The notes: generated by a model not told the origin, from the sequence alone. DNA of 64,000 nucleotides from Cantharellus purpuraceus (GCA_025174535.1 JALBUN010000023.1:1364001-1428000); one strand, 5' to 3'. Positions 33,165 to 44,861 are shown, counted from the stretch's first letter. Numbers and translations: made by a program.

Positions 33165-34959
33165 TCATGAGAAATCCGGGCGCAAAAATCCACGGGGGCC
33201 AAACCACTTCCCAGTCACAAAATAATTGAAGTACACCCATGGGAAAAAGTCCTACAAAATCAGTCAGGGATGCATATCAGATTCGAAGGTTCGATAGCTA
33301 CCCGTTTCAAGTAATAAAACGGTCTGATTATATAGTCAGCAATGTTACTACGACATGGCTGATTTCAACGTACCTTCTGGGCTTGCCCTGATCTATATTC
33401 AATAGGTTGTGGAATGTTTCTTTTGGTTTAGCACCGTAAACAAACTCAGCCAACAATAGTTTGTTGTACGAAGTGAGAAGCTACTACATCAGTCAGACCC
33501 AGAGCCGGCCAATAAGGGACCACTCACAGGGCAACTAGTATAGCCATCATACGCTGCGTCACTGATTTTGCCTGTTTCCATCAATCTGAAAACATTCTCG
33601 GCGATGATAGGTGCTTGGGCAGTGATGGCCGCTGCTGTCTTGGACGTCGGGAGGCTGGAACAGTCACCTAATGCAAAGATATTGCTGAAATCTGGATTTT
33701 TGTGTTGCAAAGTCGTATCATTCACATCTACCCAACCAGCGGCATCAGCGATGGGAGACTCCTTGATGAAGTTTGGAGGCCCCATGGGAGGAGTGACATG
33801 CAACAACGAATAATCAGTCTCAACGGTTGAACCGTCGACTTTTTGGAAAGTCGCAATTCGACTTGAGGGGTTGATCGCAACGAGATTGTGAGAGAATTCT
33901 GCATGAATGCCCCGCTCGACGCGGAGCGCATTGAGTACTTCCGCATATTTGGGTACACTACAAGACGGAATGCAGGTGACTGATGAGATATTCACAAAAG
34001 GGAAAGATGTCTCCATATACCGCACCTGAACATGGTTGGCATCCCATTCCAAAATTCAATCTTAATGTTATTGCCCCTGCCCGTCTGCCTATAATGGTCC
34101 CAGGCCAACCACATGATTTTTTGAGGGGCTGCACTTTGACTGTCACAAATAGTCTCGTATTCATGAAATAGCATGGCACGTTACCTCCAGCACATTTCAC
34201 GGGACCAGCTGATTGTGTGAAAATTGCCTTTCCCGTGCGCATGGCCTCGATATCATGCCACGTCTTGTCGCAGGTGTTGTATGAGTATATAGATGAAACT
34301 CCAGACAAAGGATCGGCGAGGGCACCAGAAAGCCCACCAGATATACTTTCCCAGTTGATTTGTATTCCGGCAGCCACGACCAAGATGTCGTAGGATATCG
34401 TCTTTCCTGAGGTAGTGGCGATAGACGAAGTCTTGGGTGAAAAAGCGGCGACATTCTCTGGATGGAGGGTGATATGTGGAGGCACGAGAGAATGGAGAGG
34501 GCGTCGAAGCTGTTTGGAACTCTTGTTTTTCAAACCACCACCAACAAGCGTCCATCCTGGCTATTGGAAATGAGATGGGCGGCTAGACGCATGTAGAACG
34601 TGTTCACCTGATAATGATGATACTAAGTATGCATTGTTAAGCACTGACTGGGAACCATCCATGGCAAATTGTGAATTCCTCTCACATATGCATCATCTAA
34701 GATCGTGATGTCACCTGCGTTGAGAGGGTTGCCGCCTTGCTTGAATCGGTTGAATATCTGATTTGCAATGGTCAAACCGCCAGTCCCTGCCGAAGGGGTT
34801 ACCGAAAGACTTTTGCCACAGCGTTCACGTCGAACCTCCACCTATCACTAGAACCTTTGCCTTTGCCTTGTTAGCGGCGTCCGTAGTCACAGATCTGGAC
34901 CATGCTGCAGTCGCACGGTAGGTAGTCACGGCACCTGGCAGACGACTGAAAAGCGACAT
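33165..34959 (-). CDS. hmt2: Mitochondrial sulfide:quinone oxidoreductase
   Basis: FAD flavoprotein that oxidises sulfide and passes electrons to ubiquinone in the inner mitochondrial membrane. Starts MSLFSRLPGAVTTYRATAAW at 34959; the Arg/Ser/Thr-rich, acid-free N-terminus is a mitochondrial presequence. The FAD Rossmann motif VLVIGGGTGGLTIANQIF is created by splicing across a short intron. Then GDITILDDA, SYDILVVAAGIQINW, the first redox Cys in GPVKCAGGAPQKIMWLAWDH, VPKYAEVLNALRVERGIHAE, FSNIFALGDCSSLPTSKTAA, and the second Cys in YTSCPLLTSYNKLLLAEFVY. The C-terminal amphipathic end FFPWVYFNYFV..GPRGFLRPDFS stops at 33165. Both catalytic cysteines and the second FAD motif (GD) are present. 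Seven or more introns. Divergent from the Mso1-like gene by 133 bp. Confidence 0.88.
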
Positions 34960-35092
34960 TGTCAAGGTACGGCTTGATGATTATTTCAAAAGTTAAAAGT
35001 CCCGGAGTAAGGGCTTCGGAGATCGGAGATATCCGAGGCCTGCTATCGCGCGAGCTCTTTCACCCCTTCTCTATTTCCTGGTATCATTTATA

Positions 35093-36216
35093 ATGTCCTC
35101 TCTTTCAGTACCACCGCGCGTAGGCCCCGGCTCTTATTCACGGCCTGCAGGGCGACCCGAGGGTGGCGACAGGACTGCCAGTGGTTCCCGTTCACCTCTA
35201 CCATCTTCTCCACGAATGCCGTCTTCAAAGAACACCCGTCCGCAGGGCTATCCTCGTCCCTCGAGAGACAAGCCAGACACCATCCGAACCAACTCATCTT
35301 CAACCACCTCCTCTACCAGCGCCTCATCCTTCCTCGACCGGATGAAGGGGCCATCCTCTCGCACAAGTCTGGAAGACAACCAAGCGGAAGCACCGAGACA
35401 AGGAAAGGGTGGCTGGGCGCCAGCCCGAAGAAAGCACGTTGTGCACACCGAAGAAGAGCCGCCCTCTGATGAGGAGGATACAACTCAGGGCACGTTATGA
35501 CTACACTTTTGCAAATTCATGATTATCTGACATGTTATTACAGGCCCCACACCATACACGGCAGGGCATGGCTATGATCTCTGGAGCCGTGTCACCGCTG
35601 TAGCAAGCAATCTCACCGTCAACGTGAGCCAGGCTTGGCAAAAGTCAGTCCTGGCTGACGGCGAAGGTAAGCATCACATCATGTCACATCGCGCAAAAGC
35701 CACAAGCGGGGGTATACAGAGACCCCGCCAGGGCAAGAATCACGCCTCACCAAAGCAATGAAGGCATACCACTTGGATCGCGCTCGGTCACCAGCGGACC
35801 TTCCTGCCTGGTTGTTTGACGAACACGAACGCGGGGTAGCGACGAGGGGGTGGGACGCATCGGCTCCGAGAGACTACGAAGACCGATTCTTGCCCGACCG
35901 GGCCTCTGCACCTCGTGAGCGAGGTGGCTTGCGTGACGTGTATGATCGAGTTGCGACGTCGTCGTCAACCACTCCTGCTGCACGAAGACCGCCCGCAGAT
36001 TCGGGAGATGGGGGAAGGTCCCGAGCAGAAAACAGGTTAAAGGCCATCAGGGATGCCAAACGTTCAGCAAAGACAGGAACAGACGCCGCCCCGTCATATT
36101 CGGAGGGTCACCGCCGAGACATGGCTGCAATTGCCGGCAGCAGTCTCGAGGCGCAAGATGGAAGGCGGAGTAGTTCGCGAGTTGGATTGCCGACGCGACC
36201 CGGGAGAGTGAGGTGA
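35093..36216 (+). CDS. Mso1-like exocytosis protein
   Basis: Starts MSSLSVPPRVGPGSYSRPAG at 35093. The N-terminal 140 residues are Ser/Pro/Arg-rich and disordered, with an acidic EEEPPSDEEDTT. After an intron comes a conserved segment GYDLWSRVTAVASNLTVNVS followed by QAWQKSV, which resembles the Sec1-binding helix of Mso1. A second intron leads to ETPPGQESRLTKAMKAYHLD, PADLPAWLFDEHER and a basic helical C-terminal region, ending PTRPGRVR at 36216. In yeast Mso1 binds Sec1 and aids SNARE assembly at the plasma membrane. The match is over a short helix only, so the name is moderate; it could be an unrelated protein with a similar amphipathic segment. It lies head-to-head with the SQR gene. Confidence 0.5.
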
Positions 36217-37001
36217 GGATGACAAGTTGTTATGAGTATGGCTAGTAGACATAGGTATACGGAGTAATGCGGACGAAACACAGGTTGCGAGGGTCATTTT
36301 GTGCTCCGAAATACCCGGTAGACAAGCTGTGCTTGCGCCCCATCAACGACTGGAGCATCACTACTGGGCTATCATTTTCTCAAGCCACACATGTATCCAA
36401 GTCGCGGTAACGCAGTGAAGATACATTGATGATCAGCGATGCAAGGGAAGAGAACGCAATTGAGGCCAGTGCGACACCAAATATGCCTGGAACTGTAGAC
36501 GCTCCCCTGCACTTGCCTTGCCCGAACCAATAGGCCCTCAACCTGAGAAAAGCCAAGCTACTTGCCATCACTTTGCTATCCGGGGTCCAGTGTACAGGGT
36601 CAGCGGCTAGCTTGTACTGGATTAAAAATACAGAGCCTGATCGCGGAGTTTCAATAGACCTGACGACCTAATAGTCCATGATCTTATAAATTCCGTGCCC
36701 CATACTCACGCCTCCCTTTACCCTTTCCCCCTTTACTGCCTCTTTCGTTTTCTCCTTGTCTAACGGTTTGTTCTTTAAACAAGCTCAATTGAATGCTAAC
36801 TCACACTCTTTCTCTTCCCTCTCCCACTACAGTTACTCGAGCTTAGCCTCGTTTTCACTCTTTGATCGATCTAGGGATTCCGCTCTTTGATAGAGACCTC
36901 GACCTTGCCAACGCCTCCGCGAGGATTCATACCTAGCGAAACCACTAACATCGTCTTCCCTGACGATCTCTCTTTCGTCTCTTCTACAATCGATCTTCAC
37001 A
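36217..37001. promoter_or_regulatory. Long upstream region of the cupredoxin gene
   Basis: 785 bp, the second or third largest gap in the window. It has a TATAAA box at 36685-36690 and a pyrimidine-rich stretch (about 36704-36770 and 36789-36835), the layout of a strong fungal promoter, ending just before the ATG at 37002. A small minus-strand ORF at 36380-36568 is listed separately as a weak candidate. Confidence 0.5.
36380..36568 (-). other. Weak candidate small membrane protein ORF (62 aa)
   Basis: An uninterrupted ORF starting MASSLAFLRLRAYWFGQGK, with a hydrophobic stretch GIFGVALASIAFSSLASLII near the C-terminus. The N-terminus has two Arg and no acidic residue, as mitochondrial proteins often do. 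I recognise no family, and a 62-codon ORF is within chance expectation in a 785-bp gap. Confidence 0.15.
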
Positions 37002-38728
37002 ATGGTTCACTTTGTTCATTTATTCTCTGCTGCGGCTCTCATCTCTGTCTCGTCGGCGGGTTCGGTCTCTCTTTATTGCATGCTCGTAACTTCATCTCAT
37101 CTCGTTTACTCACGCAGCTCCCATGGTCCCTCGAGATGGCAGCGCCATTGGCTCGGAAATCCCTGTCTCAGCTCCCAACGGAATTCCCATGTCGGATCCT
37201 CCTACTTCCTCAACAGCCGACAGCGCCCCGAGTGGTTCAGCTTGGATGATGCCCCCCCCTGATGCTCAGGGTGGCAACCAGTGGAACTCGTGAGTCGATC
37301 TGCTCGCATTCCTAGTGACTCAGCTCAAGCCTTTTTCCAGCGACGCCATGGCGGCTCCTTCGTCCGCTGCCATGATGGATGCTTCCTCATCCATGATGGA
37401 CGCTACTTCTAGTGCCGCGTGGAGCGCTGCTACGGTGGCTAGCCAAACCGAATCGGTTCCTATGCCCCAAATGACTTATGGCTCCGGGAGCAACTCGTGG
37501 GGAGACAACAGTGGATATAGCAGCTGCGTACAGCGTAGGTGTTTGGAATGTGTTGGCGCCATAATCTAGGTTTAATTTCCTTGTCCAGAATGCGCTGCTA
37601 GCTACGGCCAGCCTTCCGGGACATGGGCTGCGTCTCCGACTCAGGCTTCTGCTGCTGGTGTTGCGGGGACTAATGGCGTGACTCATACTGTTATCGTTGC
37701 TCCCAGCCAAGGGTGAGGTTATATGTATGAATTTAAGACATGCTTGATTTCCTGACCAGGCATGCTCAGTGTTCTGCGATACTTCCCCTTCTCCACAAAC
37801 GCCTCTGTCGGTGATACTGTGTCGTTCCAATGGCATGCCGGTCCCCACACTGTGACTCGGTCATCTGCTCTCGAGGTCTGCAACAAGACCAGTGCCCCTG
37901 GCGCCTTTGCTTCTGGCGTGCAGAACGCGAGCTTTGTTTGTAAGTTTCTATAGTGTGGATATACTTGGATATCTCACTGATCGTGTGTCCCCACCAGTCA
38001 ACCAAGCGGTCAGCGACACGAACCCCATCTGGTTCTACTGTGGAGTCCCCAACCACTGCCAGAAGGGCATGTTTGGTGGTATCAACATCGACCAGCCTGA
38101 CCCCGCCGGAAACCCTCCGTCCTCGCCATCTGGTGCATCGATGAGCTACATGCCGTTGAGCTCAATGATGCCCAACCTTACCATGATGGTACATATCTAA
38201 ATGTATTCGGAAATTCGTTGTAACTCATTATGCATTAGGATCAGGACATGAGTGCGCTTTGGTCGTACACCAAGACCAAGACTGCTGGCAACCCGTACGC
38301 TAACGCCTGGGGCATGGGTACCAACTGTGCTGGCATGACCCCAGATGCAATGATGCAGACTGCTCAGAACGTTATGTCAGCAGACTTTCCTTTTTTGCTT
38401 TGCAGCATGCGCTGATTCTTCAACCCGTAGGTACATGCAGACCGTAATTGTCGCTAACCCGCAAGCAGTCAAGGACGGCAAGTTCTCCGTCTCCAATACC
38501 CAGAACATGACTATTCCTCCAGACATCCATCAGGCCCTCGCCAATGCCTCTCCTAATAGCGCAAATGTGTCTGCGACTGGGGCCCCAAGTAGTGTCGCTG
38601 CCGCAGGAGCCGCTTCCTCTGTCGCCCCCTCTTCCTCTGTGTCTGCTAAGCCTAACGGTGCAGGCTCCGTTGCTTCGTCGAGCATTGCCGTCGGTCTTGT
38701 CGCCATTTTAACCACCTTGGCTCTTTGA
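37002..38728 (+). CDS. Secreted GPI-anchored cupredoxin-domain protein
   Basis: Starts MVHFVHLFSAAALISVSSA (signal peptide, cleavage near residues 18-20) at 37002. A Ser/Ala/Met-rich region (AAPSSAAMMDASSSMMDATS) follows. The cupredoxin fold includes THTVIVAPSQGVLRYFPFST, VGDTVSFQWHAGPHTVTRSS, and the type-1 copper site: His in GPHTV, then Cys, His and Met in WFYCGVPNHCQKGMFGGI. C-terminal to it lies a segment ALWSYTKTKTAGNPYANAWG, then a Ser/Ala-rich stalk and a hydrophobic end SSIAVGLVAILTTLAL (38728) typical of a GPI signal. At least five introns. Similar fungal proteins are cell-wall or plasma-membrane proteins of unclear electron-transfer role. All four copper ligands are present. Confidence 0.85.
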
Positions 38729-39617
38729 ATTCCAGTCACGGGTTATCGAGCAGGTTTAGAACGATTGTGATTTCATTTTCGAGGTCCTGTACCCGATACG
38801 AGAGGTAGAGTCTCTTTGGTTTCATTACTTTGCCACACATCGCATTTGATATGAATGGACACTTTTTTGATTCATTTCTGGCAAATACTCGAGTTATCCC
38901 CAGTACCTAATTCCAGCTTGATCTGGTAGGCTTCGCTTGCAGTGAATATACTACCAGTCACGCTCCAAAGCCAAACCTAATACATCTATAACTGCCATTG
39001 GGATCACAACTTGAGAGCATATAGAAAACCACTATAACCTTTCTCCGTTACTGTAGCCTTCGCTCTGTCTTCCATAAAGGAGTCGTCTTTGATGTGCCAG
39101 TAATCTGCGGACCATTCAATGGCATGCCCGATAAGTTGTGGTCAGCAACCTGACCGTTTCGCACCACAAAAGCCAAGTCGTCAGGCGTCAAGTACCTCAA
39201 TTTGGTTAATTGGAAATCCATCAAAGTGGTTCAGAGAATTCAGGTGTACAATTGTAGCGAGTGAGGTGATGGCTGATCCACCATGCAATGGTACCTATCT
39301 CCAGGATCCTTTTGACTGTGATTGATTTCGCCAGTAATGCAAAAACTTCTCCTGGTAAACAAATCATAATAAGGTTCATTAACCCTGGGCCTCAGCTACC
39401 GGGGCTTCAAGCTTCAGCTTCATCGCTCAGCGACGGCTATCTCCTAGCTTGTCGCAAGTGCTTGTATCACAGTGATGCGTCTGGTGCAAACGCTCATTAC
39501 GGTAACGATTAGTTCCAGTTGCGGTAGTGATGTATTTTTGAGGTTGTCACATAAAAGTATAAGTTGGAACCAAACAGATAATAGCTCAAATCTTTACTCG
39601 TGATAAATGCCGATTGG
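38729..39617. other. Convergent intergenic region, 889 bp, no supported gene
   Basis: Lies between the ends of the cupredoxin (plus) and RMP1-like (minus) genes. It contains only short ORFs without recognisable motifs on either strand and has lower GC than its flanks. 3' UTRs account for part of it. I see no tRNA fold, repeat or transposon signature. Confidence 0.35.
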
Positions 39618-40942
39618 TCAGAACCCAAATATATCATCTATTTCATCGCGTCTCCCATCCCTTTTAGCCTTCTTCCCTCTTTGCTTCTTCCCCGCTGTTC
39701 CCTTCTCTGAGCTGTGCCACTCGTGGTCTCCGGGAGACGCTTGGGCAGTATTGAGAGATGCCACTGGCGACATCCCCTTGGTATGGAAAGATGAGGTCGT
39801 AATGTCTGAAGTTTTATATGATATGTTCTGCAGGTTTGGTGTCGGGATGACCCAGATATTAGAGGCACAGCTGGACGTCATTGCAAGTCCACCAGAATGA
39901 GAAGGGGACAGGTCAAATCCAGATAATGTTTGATTGAGTGCGGCAGGGACCGAAAGAGATTCCTGAGGAACTATACTACCGAAATCCTCAGAAAGATCAG
40001 TGGTAATACGAGCTCGATGATGGTCACGCTTGGGAGTTGCTCTGAATCGTGATGATGCCATCAGCGCTGCAAAACCCAATGAGTCTAAGGGTAGCTGCAC
40101 AGCGCGACATCCACTAGCACCAGGCTCCTTTGCCGCCCCAGGTCAATGCAGGCTAAATGTCCAGTTTCTGAAACTCACTGCAATGATATCAAGTATTCGC
40201 GCCACAGTCTGCCAAAGCATCGCGATAATTTCTCGCAGTTCAGATATCAGGAAATCGAGGCGGCTCGTGATTGAAATCAAAGAAATCGCCAGAGGAAGAA
40301 AAGTAGCCATTCGTATTTGTCGAGTGAAAGCTCTGATACGGACAGTTAGAGAACGTCTATGAAGATAGCATTCTTACTACCATACCCATGTGCTTTCCGA
40401 AAGCGAGCTCGTGCCTAAGTTGTCATGTAGTTAACGAAGCAGATCATGAACATTATGCATTACCTTATCAACTAGAAGGCACGCAGATCTCAACCGCTTT
40501 AGCAGAGAAAGACACGAATCCCTATCAGGTGCCTGTTTCCAAGCTCCACGGAAAACCTTGGGACTTGTAAGAAAACATGATTGGTTGATCGTAGGCCACG
40601 AATCACTGTGCGTACTTACTTGTTTCTGTCTTCGGTTCCGTAAAACGCATACCGCAATTCCTCCACAAACCCGATAAAATTCATCTCGTGTATCCTTGTG
40701 CCAAACCTGCGTATCTCAGAGACTTTACGCCAGAATATAGCTGACCTGTGTTGGTTTTTCCCCTTATAATATATCCGTTCCAGAAGCTGCAATTCATTGC
40801 GGAAGGGCATCGAAAGGACGGTGACACGGCGTGAAGCTTGGCGGAGATCTTTCAGAGACACGTCTATAGATGCATAATGAAGACTCTCTATTGCACTGCG
40901 TTTTATTGTTGCATCACCTGGTGGTGTAGGGCATTGGTTCAT
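39618..40942 (-). CDS. RMP1/NEPRO-like nucleolar protein (probable RNase MRP factor)
   Basis: Starts MNQCPTPPGDATIKRSAIES at 40942. The N-terminal domain contains LQLLERIYYKGKNQHRSAIF followed by WRKVSEIRRFG, the core pattern (LER..YK..NQHR...FWR....RR) shared by yeast Rmp1 and metazoan NEPRO, then FIGFVEELRYAFYG. A middle segment is helical (RIRAFTRQIRMATFLPLAIS, SRLDFLISELREII). The end is the short basic/acidic tail KKQRGKKAKRDGRRDEIDDI FGF, a feature of the NEPRO family, stopping at 39618. Three or more introns. In yeast Rmp1 is an RNase MRP-specific subunit acting in rRNA ITS1 cleavage; the role here is by homology. Its ATG is 71 bp from the divergent AP-1 beta gene. Confidence 0.55.
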
Positions 40943-41013
40943 TAGAGTGTGGGAATACGTTACACGGCCCGGAAAGGATTGTCACTCGCCATGTCACGTT
41001 GTCCAAGTGCCGA

Positions 41014-43683
41014 ATGGCTTCACAAGGACAAGATGCGAAGTTCTTTCAAAGAGGAAAGATACAGGTAAGGAGTACTCAACTCTGTTGCACTTGGGGGCTT
41101 ACCTTCTCCACCTGATGTAGGAGTTTCGAAAGGAGTTGCAGGATGCTGAGTCGAAAGACAAGAAGTATGTGAAACGGAAGACGGTTTTGAAGAAGATCGT
41201 TGCGAATATCACCATGGGAAACGATAGTGAGTCTACTTTCTATGGTTGTCTATCGATACAGAAGCGTCTAAGTTATGTTTAGTGTCACTTTTGTTTACTG
41301 ACATAGTTCCTTTGTTGGGTGCCCCTCTGCTGGAGATTAAGAAAAGTGCGACTTCTGTTTGAGGATCATGATTTTATGAGATTTAGCTTCATGTTTGTTT
41401 GCCAGTGGTTTATCTCTTTTTGGTTAGCTACGGTCGGTCCAAGCCAGATCAAATCATTCAAGCGGTGCCTTACTTTGTTGAGGTTTGTCTCGTTCATCAA
41501 TCCTCTTTGATATTTTCCTAATTGTGCATGTCCTCAGGATTGCAATGACCACAACCCGTTAATACGAGCCCTGGCAATTCGAACAATGTCATATATCCCC
41601 CTCCCGGTCATCATCGAAGCTCTTCTCGACCCTCTTCGACATTGTCTCAAAGACAAGGATCCATACGTCCGAAAAACTGCTGCGATATGCGTAGCAAAAC
41701 TCTATGTGCATGATCCTAACACAGTGGAGCGTCAAGGATTCATCAATATGTTGCGAGACTTACTTGCTGACGCAAATCCTACTGTCGTGGCCAACGCTGT
41801 TGCTGCCCTCACTGAGCTTAGTGAGCGAAGTGACAGCATAGTCCTTCGATTGAACCTCATTGTGGCGAACAAGCTCATATCGGCCTTAGAGGAGTCCTCA
41901 GAGTGCTTACATCCTTTCACTTTCCTGTCTCATCATTGACTTCTTTCGTGTTCAGGTGGGGACAGATCTACATACTCGACTGCCTTCTATCTTTTGTCCC
42001 TCAGTCAGCCCAAGATGCCGAGGTTCTTGCTGAGCGCATAGTCGTGCGATTGCAGCACGCCAATTCTGCCGTCGTATTGACCGCGATCAAGGTCTTGCTA
42101 TACGTCATGAATTACATGGATAATAAGAAGGTCACGGATTATCTCTGCAAAAAGATGGGACCACCATTAGGTTTGTTCTTGACTATGAACACTGCAGCAT
42201 TAGTCTGAAATGAAGCTTATCAGTGACCCTGTTGTCTTCCGGGCCGGAGGTCCAATATGTGGCCTTACGAAATATCCTTCTCATCATTCAACGGCGTCCA
42301 GCTGTTCTGAAGAACGACGTGAAGGTGTTCTTTTGCAAGTACAACGACCCAATTTATGTGAAACTCGCTAAACTAGAGATCATGTACCGTCTCGCAAGAG
42401 AGGAAAATGCCAATGAAGTATTAGCTGAGCTACAAGAGTGGGTCTATGACTGTTTTTCTACCCCCCTATTCAGAAGGACCTAATTGTGGTCACCAGATAT
42501 GCATCCGAGGTGGACATTGACTTTGTCCGCAAAGCTGTGCGGTCAATTGGTCGACTAGCCATCAAGGTTGAGCCAGCAGCCGACAGGTGCATTAAGGTTC
42601 TATTGTCCCTCGTCGACACCAAAGTCTCCTATGTCGTTCAGGAAGCAGTGATTGTTATCAAAGATATTTTCCGTCGATATCCTGGACAGTATGAAGGTAT
42701 TCTACCGACCCTTTGTCAGCATCTGGACGCTCTAGATGAGCCTGAAGCTAAAGCCGCCATGATTTGGATTATTGGTCAGTATGCATACCGCATTGACAAT
42801 TCAGATGAGCTTCTGGACGATCTACTTTATACATTCTTGGAAGACCCCGTAGAGGTAAGCCGGCTCGTACACTCACAACAGAACTATCCATCTGAAATTT
42901 GTTCCTAGGTTCAACTGGCCCTTCTGACAGCAGCGGTAAAGCTGTTCGTGTACAAATCGCAATCGGACACCGCGAAAGAATTGGTTCACAAGGTGCTGAA
43001 GTGGGCGACTGAAGAAGTGGACAATCCTGATCTTAGAGATCGAGGCTTTATGTACTGGCGTTTACTTGCACAAAACCCAGCAGGGGCCGGAGAGATCGTC
43101 TTAGCAGAAAAGCCAGCCATATCTACCGACACTGATCGCATGGAGCGTGGGGCTTTGGATCAATTACTTTTGCATACAGGGACATTGGGATCAATCTACC
43201 ATAAAAACCCAGAAGTGAGTCATCTCAGGATAACCTTATTCTTGAACATCTGATACATATCCCACTTCAAAGACATTTATTCGGAATGCGAAAGGCAAAG
43301 CCTTGACAGATAGTCCGGCACTGAACCCGAACTCACGACGAGTCCTAATTCCTCTACCTCAGAATATAGAAAATGTTCCCACTACCACACCACCTCCTCC
43401 TAAAATCAATCATCCGTTGGACGGCGTGGATCCGCTCTTGCCCCCGCCCTCCGTTCCTGACCAGGAGGGTACTGGCTCGGTTGCAGTGGACGCATCCAAG
43501 TCAGGTGTTACCAATACCTCGCAGGGTAGTCTTGGTGTGGAGGAGTCCCCAACAGAATATGAACCAGGCAATGCCGATCCGTATTCTAACCTGGATGGAG
43601 CATTCGGGGATTATGTTGCGGATGAGCCTCGTCCAATACAGAATGTACACCAGTCAGGCATAGATGACGATCTACTCTTTTAG
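41014..43683 (+). CDS. APL2: AP-1 complex beta subunit (beta-adaptin)
   Basis: Large subunit of the clathrin adaptor AP-1 of the trans-Golgi and endosomes. Starts [20 protein letters not shown] (41014). The HEAT trunk includes [157 protein letters not shown] and [20 protein letters not shown]. The hinge carries [19 protein letters not shown] and the protein ends [11 protein letters not shown] at 43683. The C-terminal appendage (ear) domain found in animal beta1 is absent, so the protein ends in the hinge. LDGVDPLL and the DDDLLF end look like clathrin-box type motifs. About ten introns. Confidence 0.92.
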
Positions 43684-43846
43684 TCCATATGGTCTACACA
43701 AACTATCGATATCATTAACTTTACTGTCCCATTTTGTATGTCCAACAGGGTGTCAGACTAGTGAGTTGCGTGATATATTTATTACATAGCCAGTGTTGAT
43801 AAATTGTAACGTGGTTCTTGAAGGGAATGTAATAATGGCCCAATGA

Positions 43847-44861
43847 TCATGGCTTCATTGGGTCTGGCGGGCGATTGTGCTTGGGTCGTAAAGAATTGTA
43901 ATGCTATACGTAGTCAGTTTCGTATCCCATAGGTGTGGTGGCTGATACTTGCCTCTCCTAAGCCGTACATCCTCCGATGGTAACTTACCCGAACAGCGCC
44001 AATACTTGATGCAGTGCTCGTGCCAGGATGCGGGGAATGAACGACCACAGAGGGAGACCCCCACTGGAAAATGTGGATAGGGACATCGAACGCGCGTGCC
44101 ATAGCCATAATTTCAGGCTCCCCTCCCCATGCACCAGTACCACGGATAGTGGAACAGTATCTCTGGAAGTCTTGGGATCTCATAAGACCGGCATCAATAG
44201 CTTCAGTGTCTTCATCCATGGAAACAAGAAAAGGGAGGAAATCATCGGGATGCGCTTCTATGTAGTCTGCCGCTGCTCGTCGAATATTTTGATACGTGGC
44301 GCTTTCGACAGGAAGGATTGAAAGCAGAGCTAGTTGGTCTGCCACAGCTGCGAATAAACAGTGTCCATCAGGGTTTATCTTTACAATAAACACAGTAAGT
44401 AACAACAAACTGACATACTAAAGGTGTGGCTTACGTCGTGGACTTCTAACCCGTGCGCATCACATAGTTCACGGATTGTTCTCCTTTCCTCCTCAGCTTC
44501 TTTTCTCAGCTGTTCACTAGCAGCTTCGTCCTCGGGGGTCTGTTGTGCAACGCGAGCTGCAGCTTTACGTATCTGTGTTTTGCAGGATGGCATTCTTGAG
44601 TTAATGGACAACATACACGCTCACCTCTCTGGCTTTGTAGCGGTTTTTGCTGCTGTTTCTTGAGCTACCGTCTTGCTTTGTCTGATGATCTCCCTTTATT
44701 TCGCTCAAAAAACTGGCCGACTGGTGTTGCGCAGTTGCATCACGGGCATCGAGTTGGGCGATGAGATTATCTACCAGCTCATTGCCCTCAAGTTCCGCAT
44801 TTGAGGGTACGCTCATAGGGGGCGAGGGTTTCTTCAACTTGTTTTTTTTGCTACCGGCCAT
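43847..44861 (-). CDS. OTU-family deubiquitinase (OTUD6-like)
   Basis: Starts MAGSKKNKLKKPSPPMSVPS at 44861. The N-terminus is helical and charged (DEAASEQLRKEAEEERRTIR). The OTU domain begins after an intron: INPDGHCLFAAVADQLALLS, with catalytic Asp and Cys in DGHC, then NIRRAAADYIEAHPDDFLPF, FQRYCSTIRGTGAWGGEPEI and FDVPIHIFQWGSPSVVVHSP. The final exon supplies the catalytic His: SYHRRMYGLGE | intron | HYNSLRPKH, ending PPDPMKP at 43847. That last intron (43904-43952, 49 nt) starts with GC instead of GT (GAG|GCAAGT...TAG|CAT). Without removing it, translation runs to a stop and loses the His. Length and the charged N-terminal helix match OTUD6B/yeast Otu2. Confidence 0.85.

Noticed and set aside
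39060..39240. 57-codon minus-strand ORF (begins MDFQLTKLRYLTPDDLAF) in the 889-bp gap
   Set aside because: It looks protein-like at first, but no family, no continuing exon and no start context support it.
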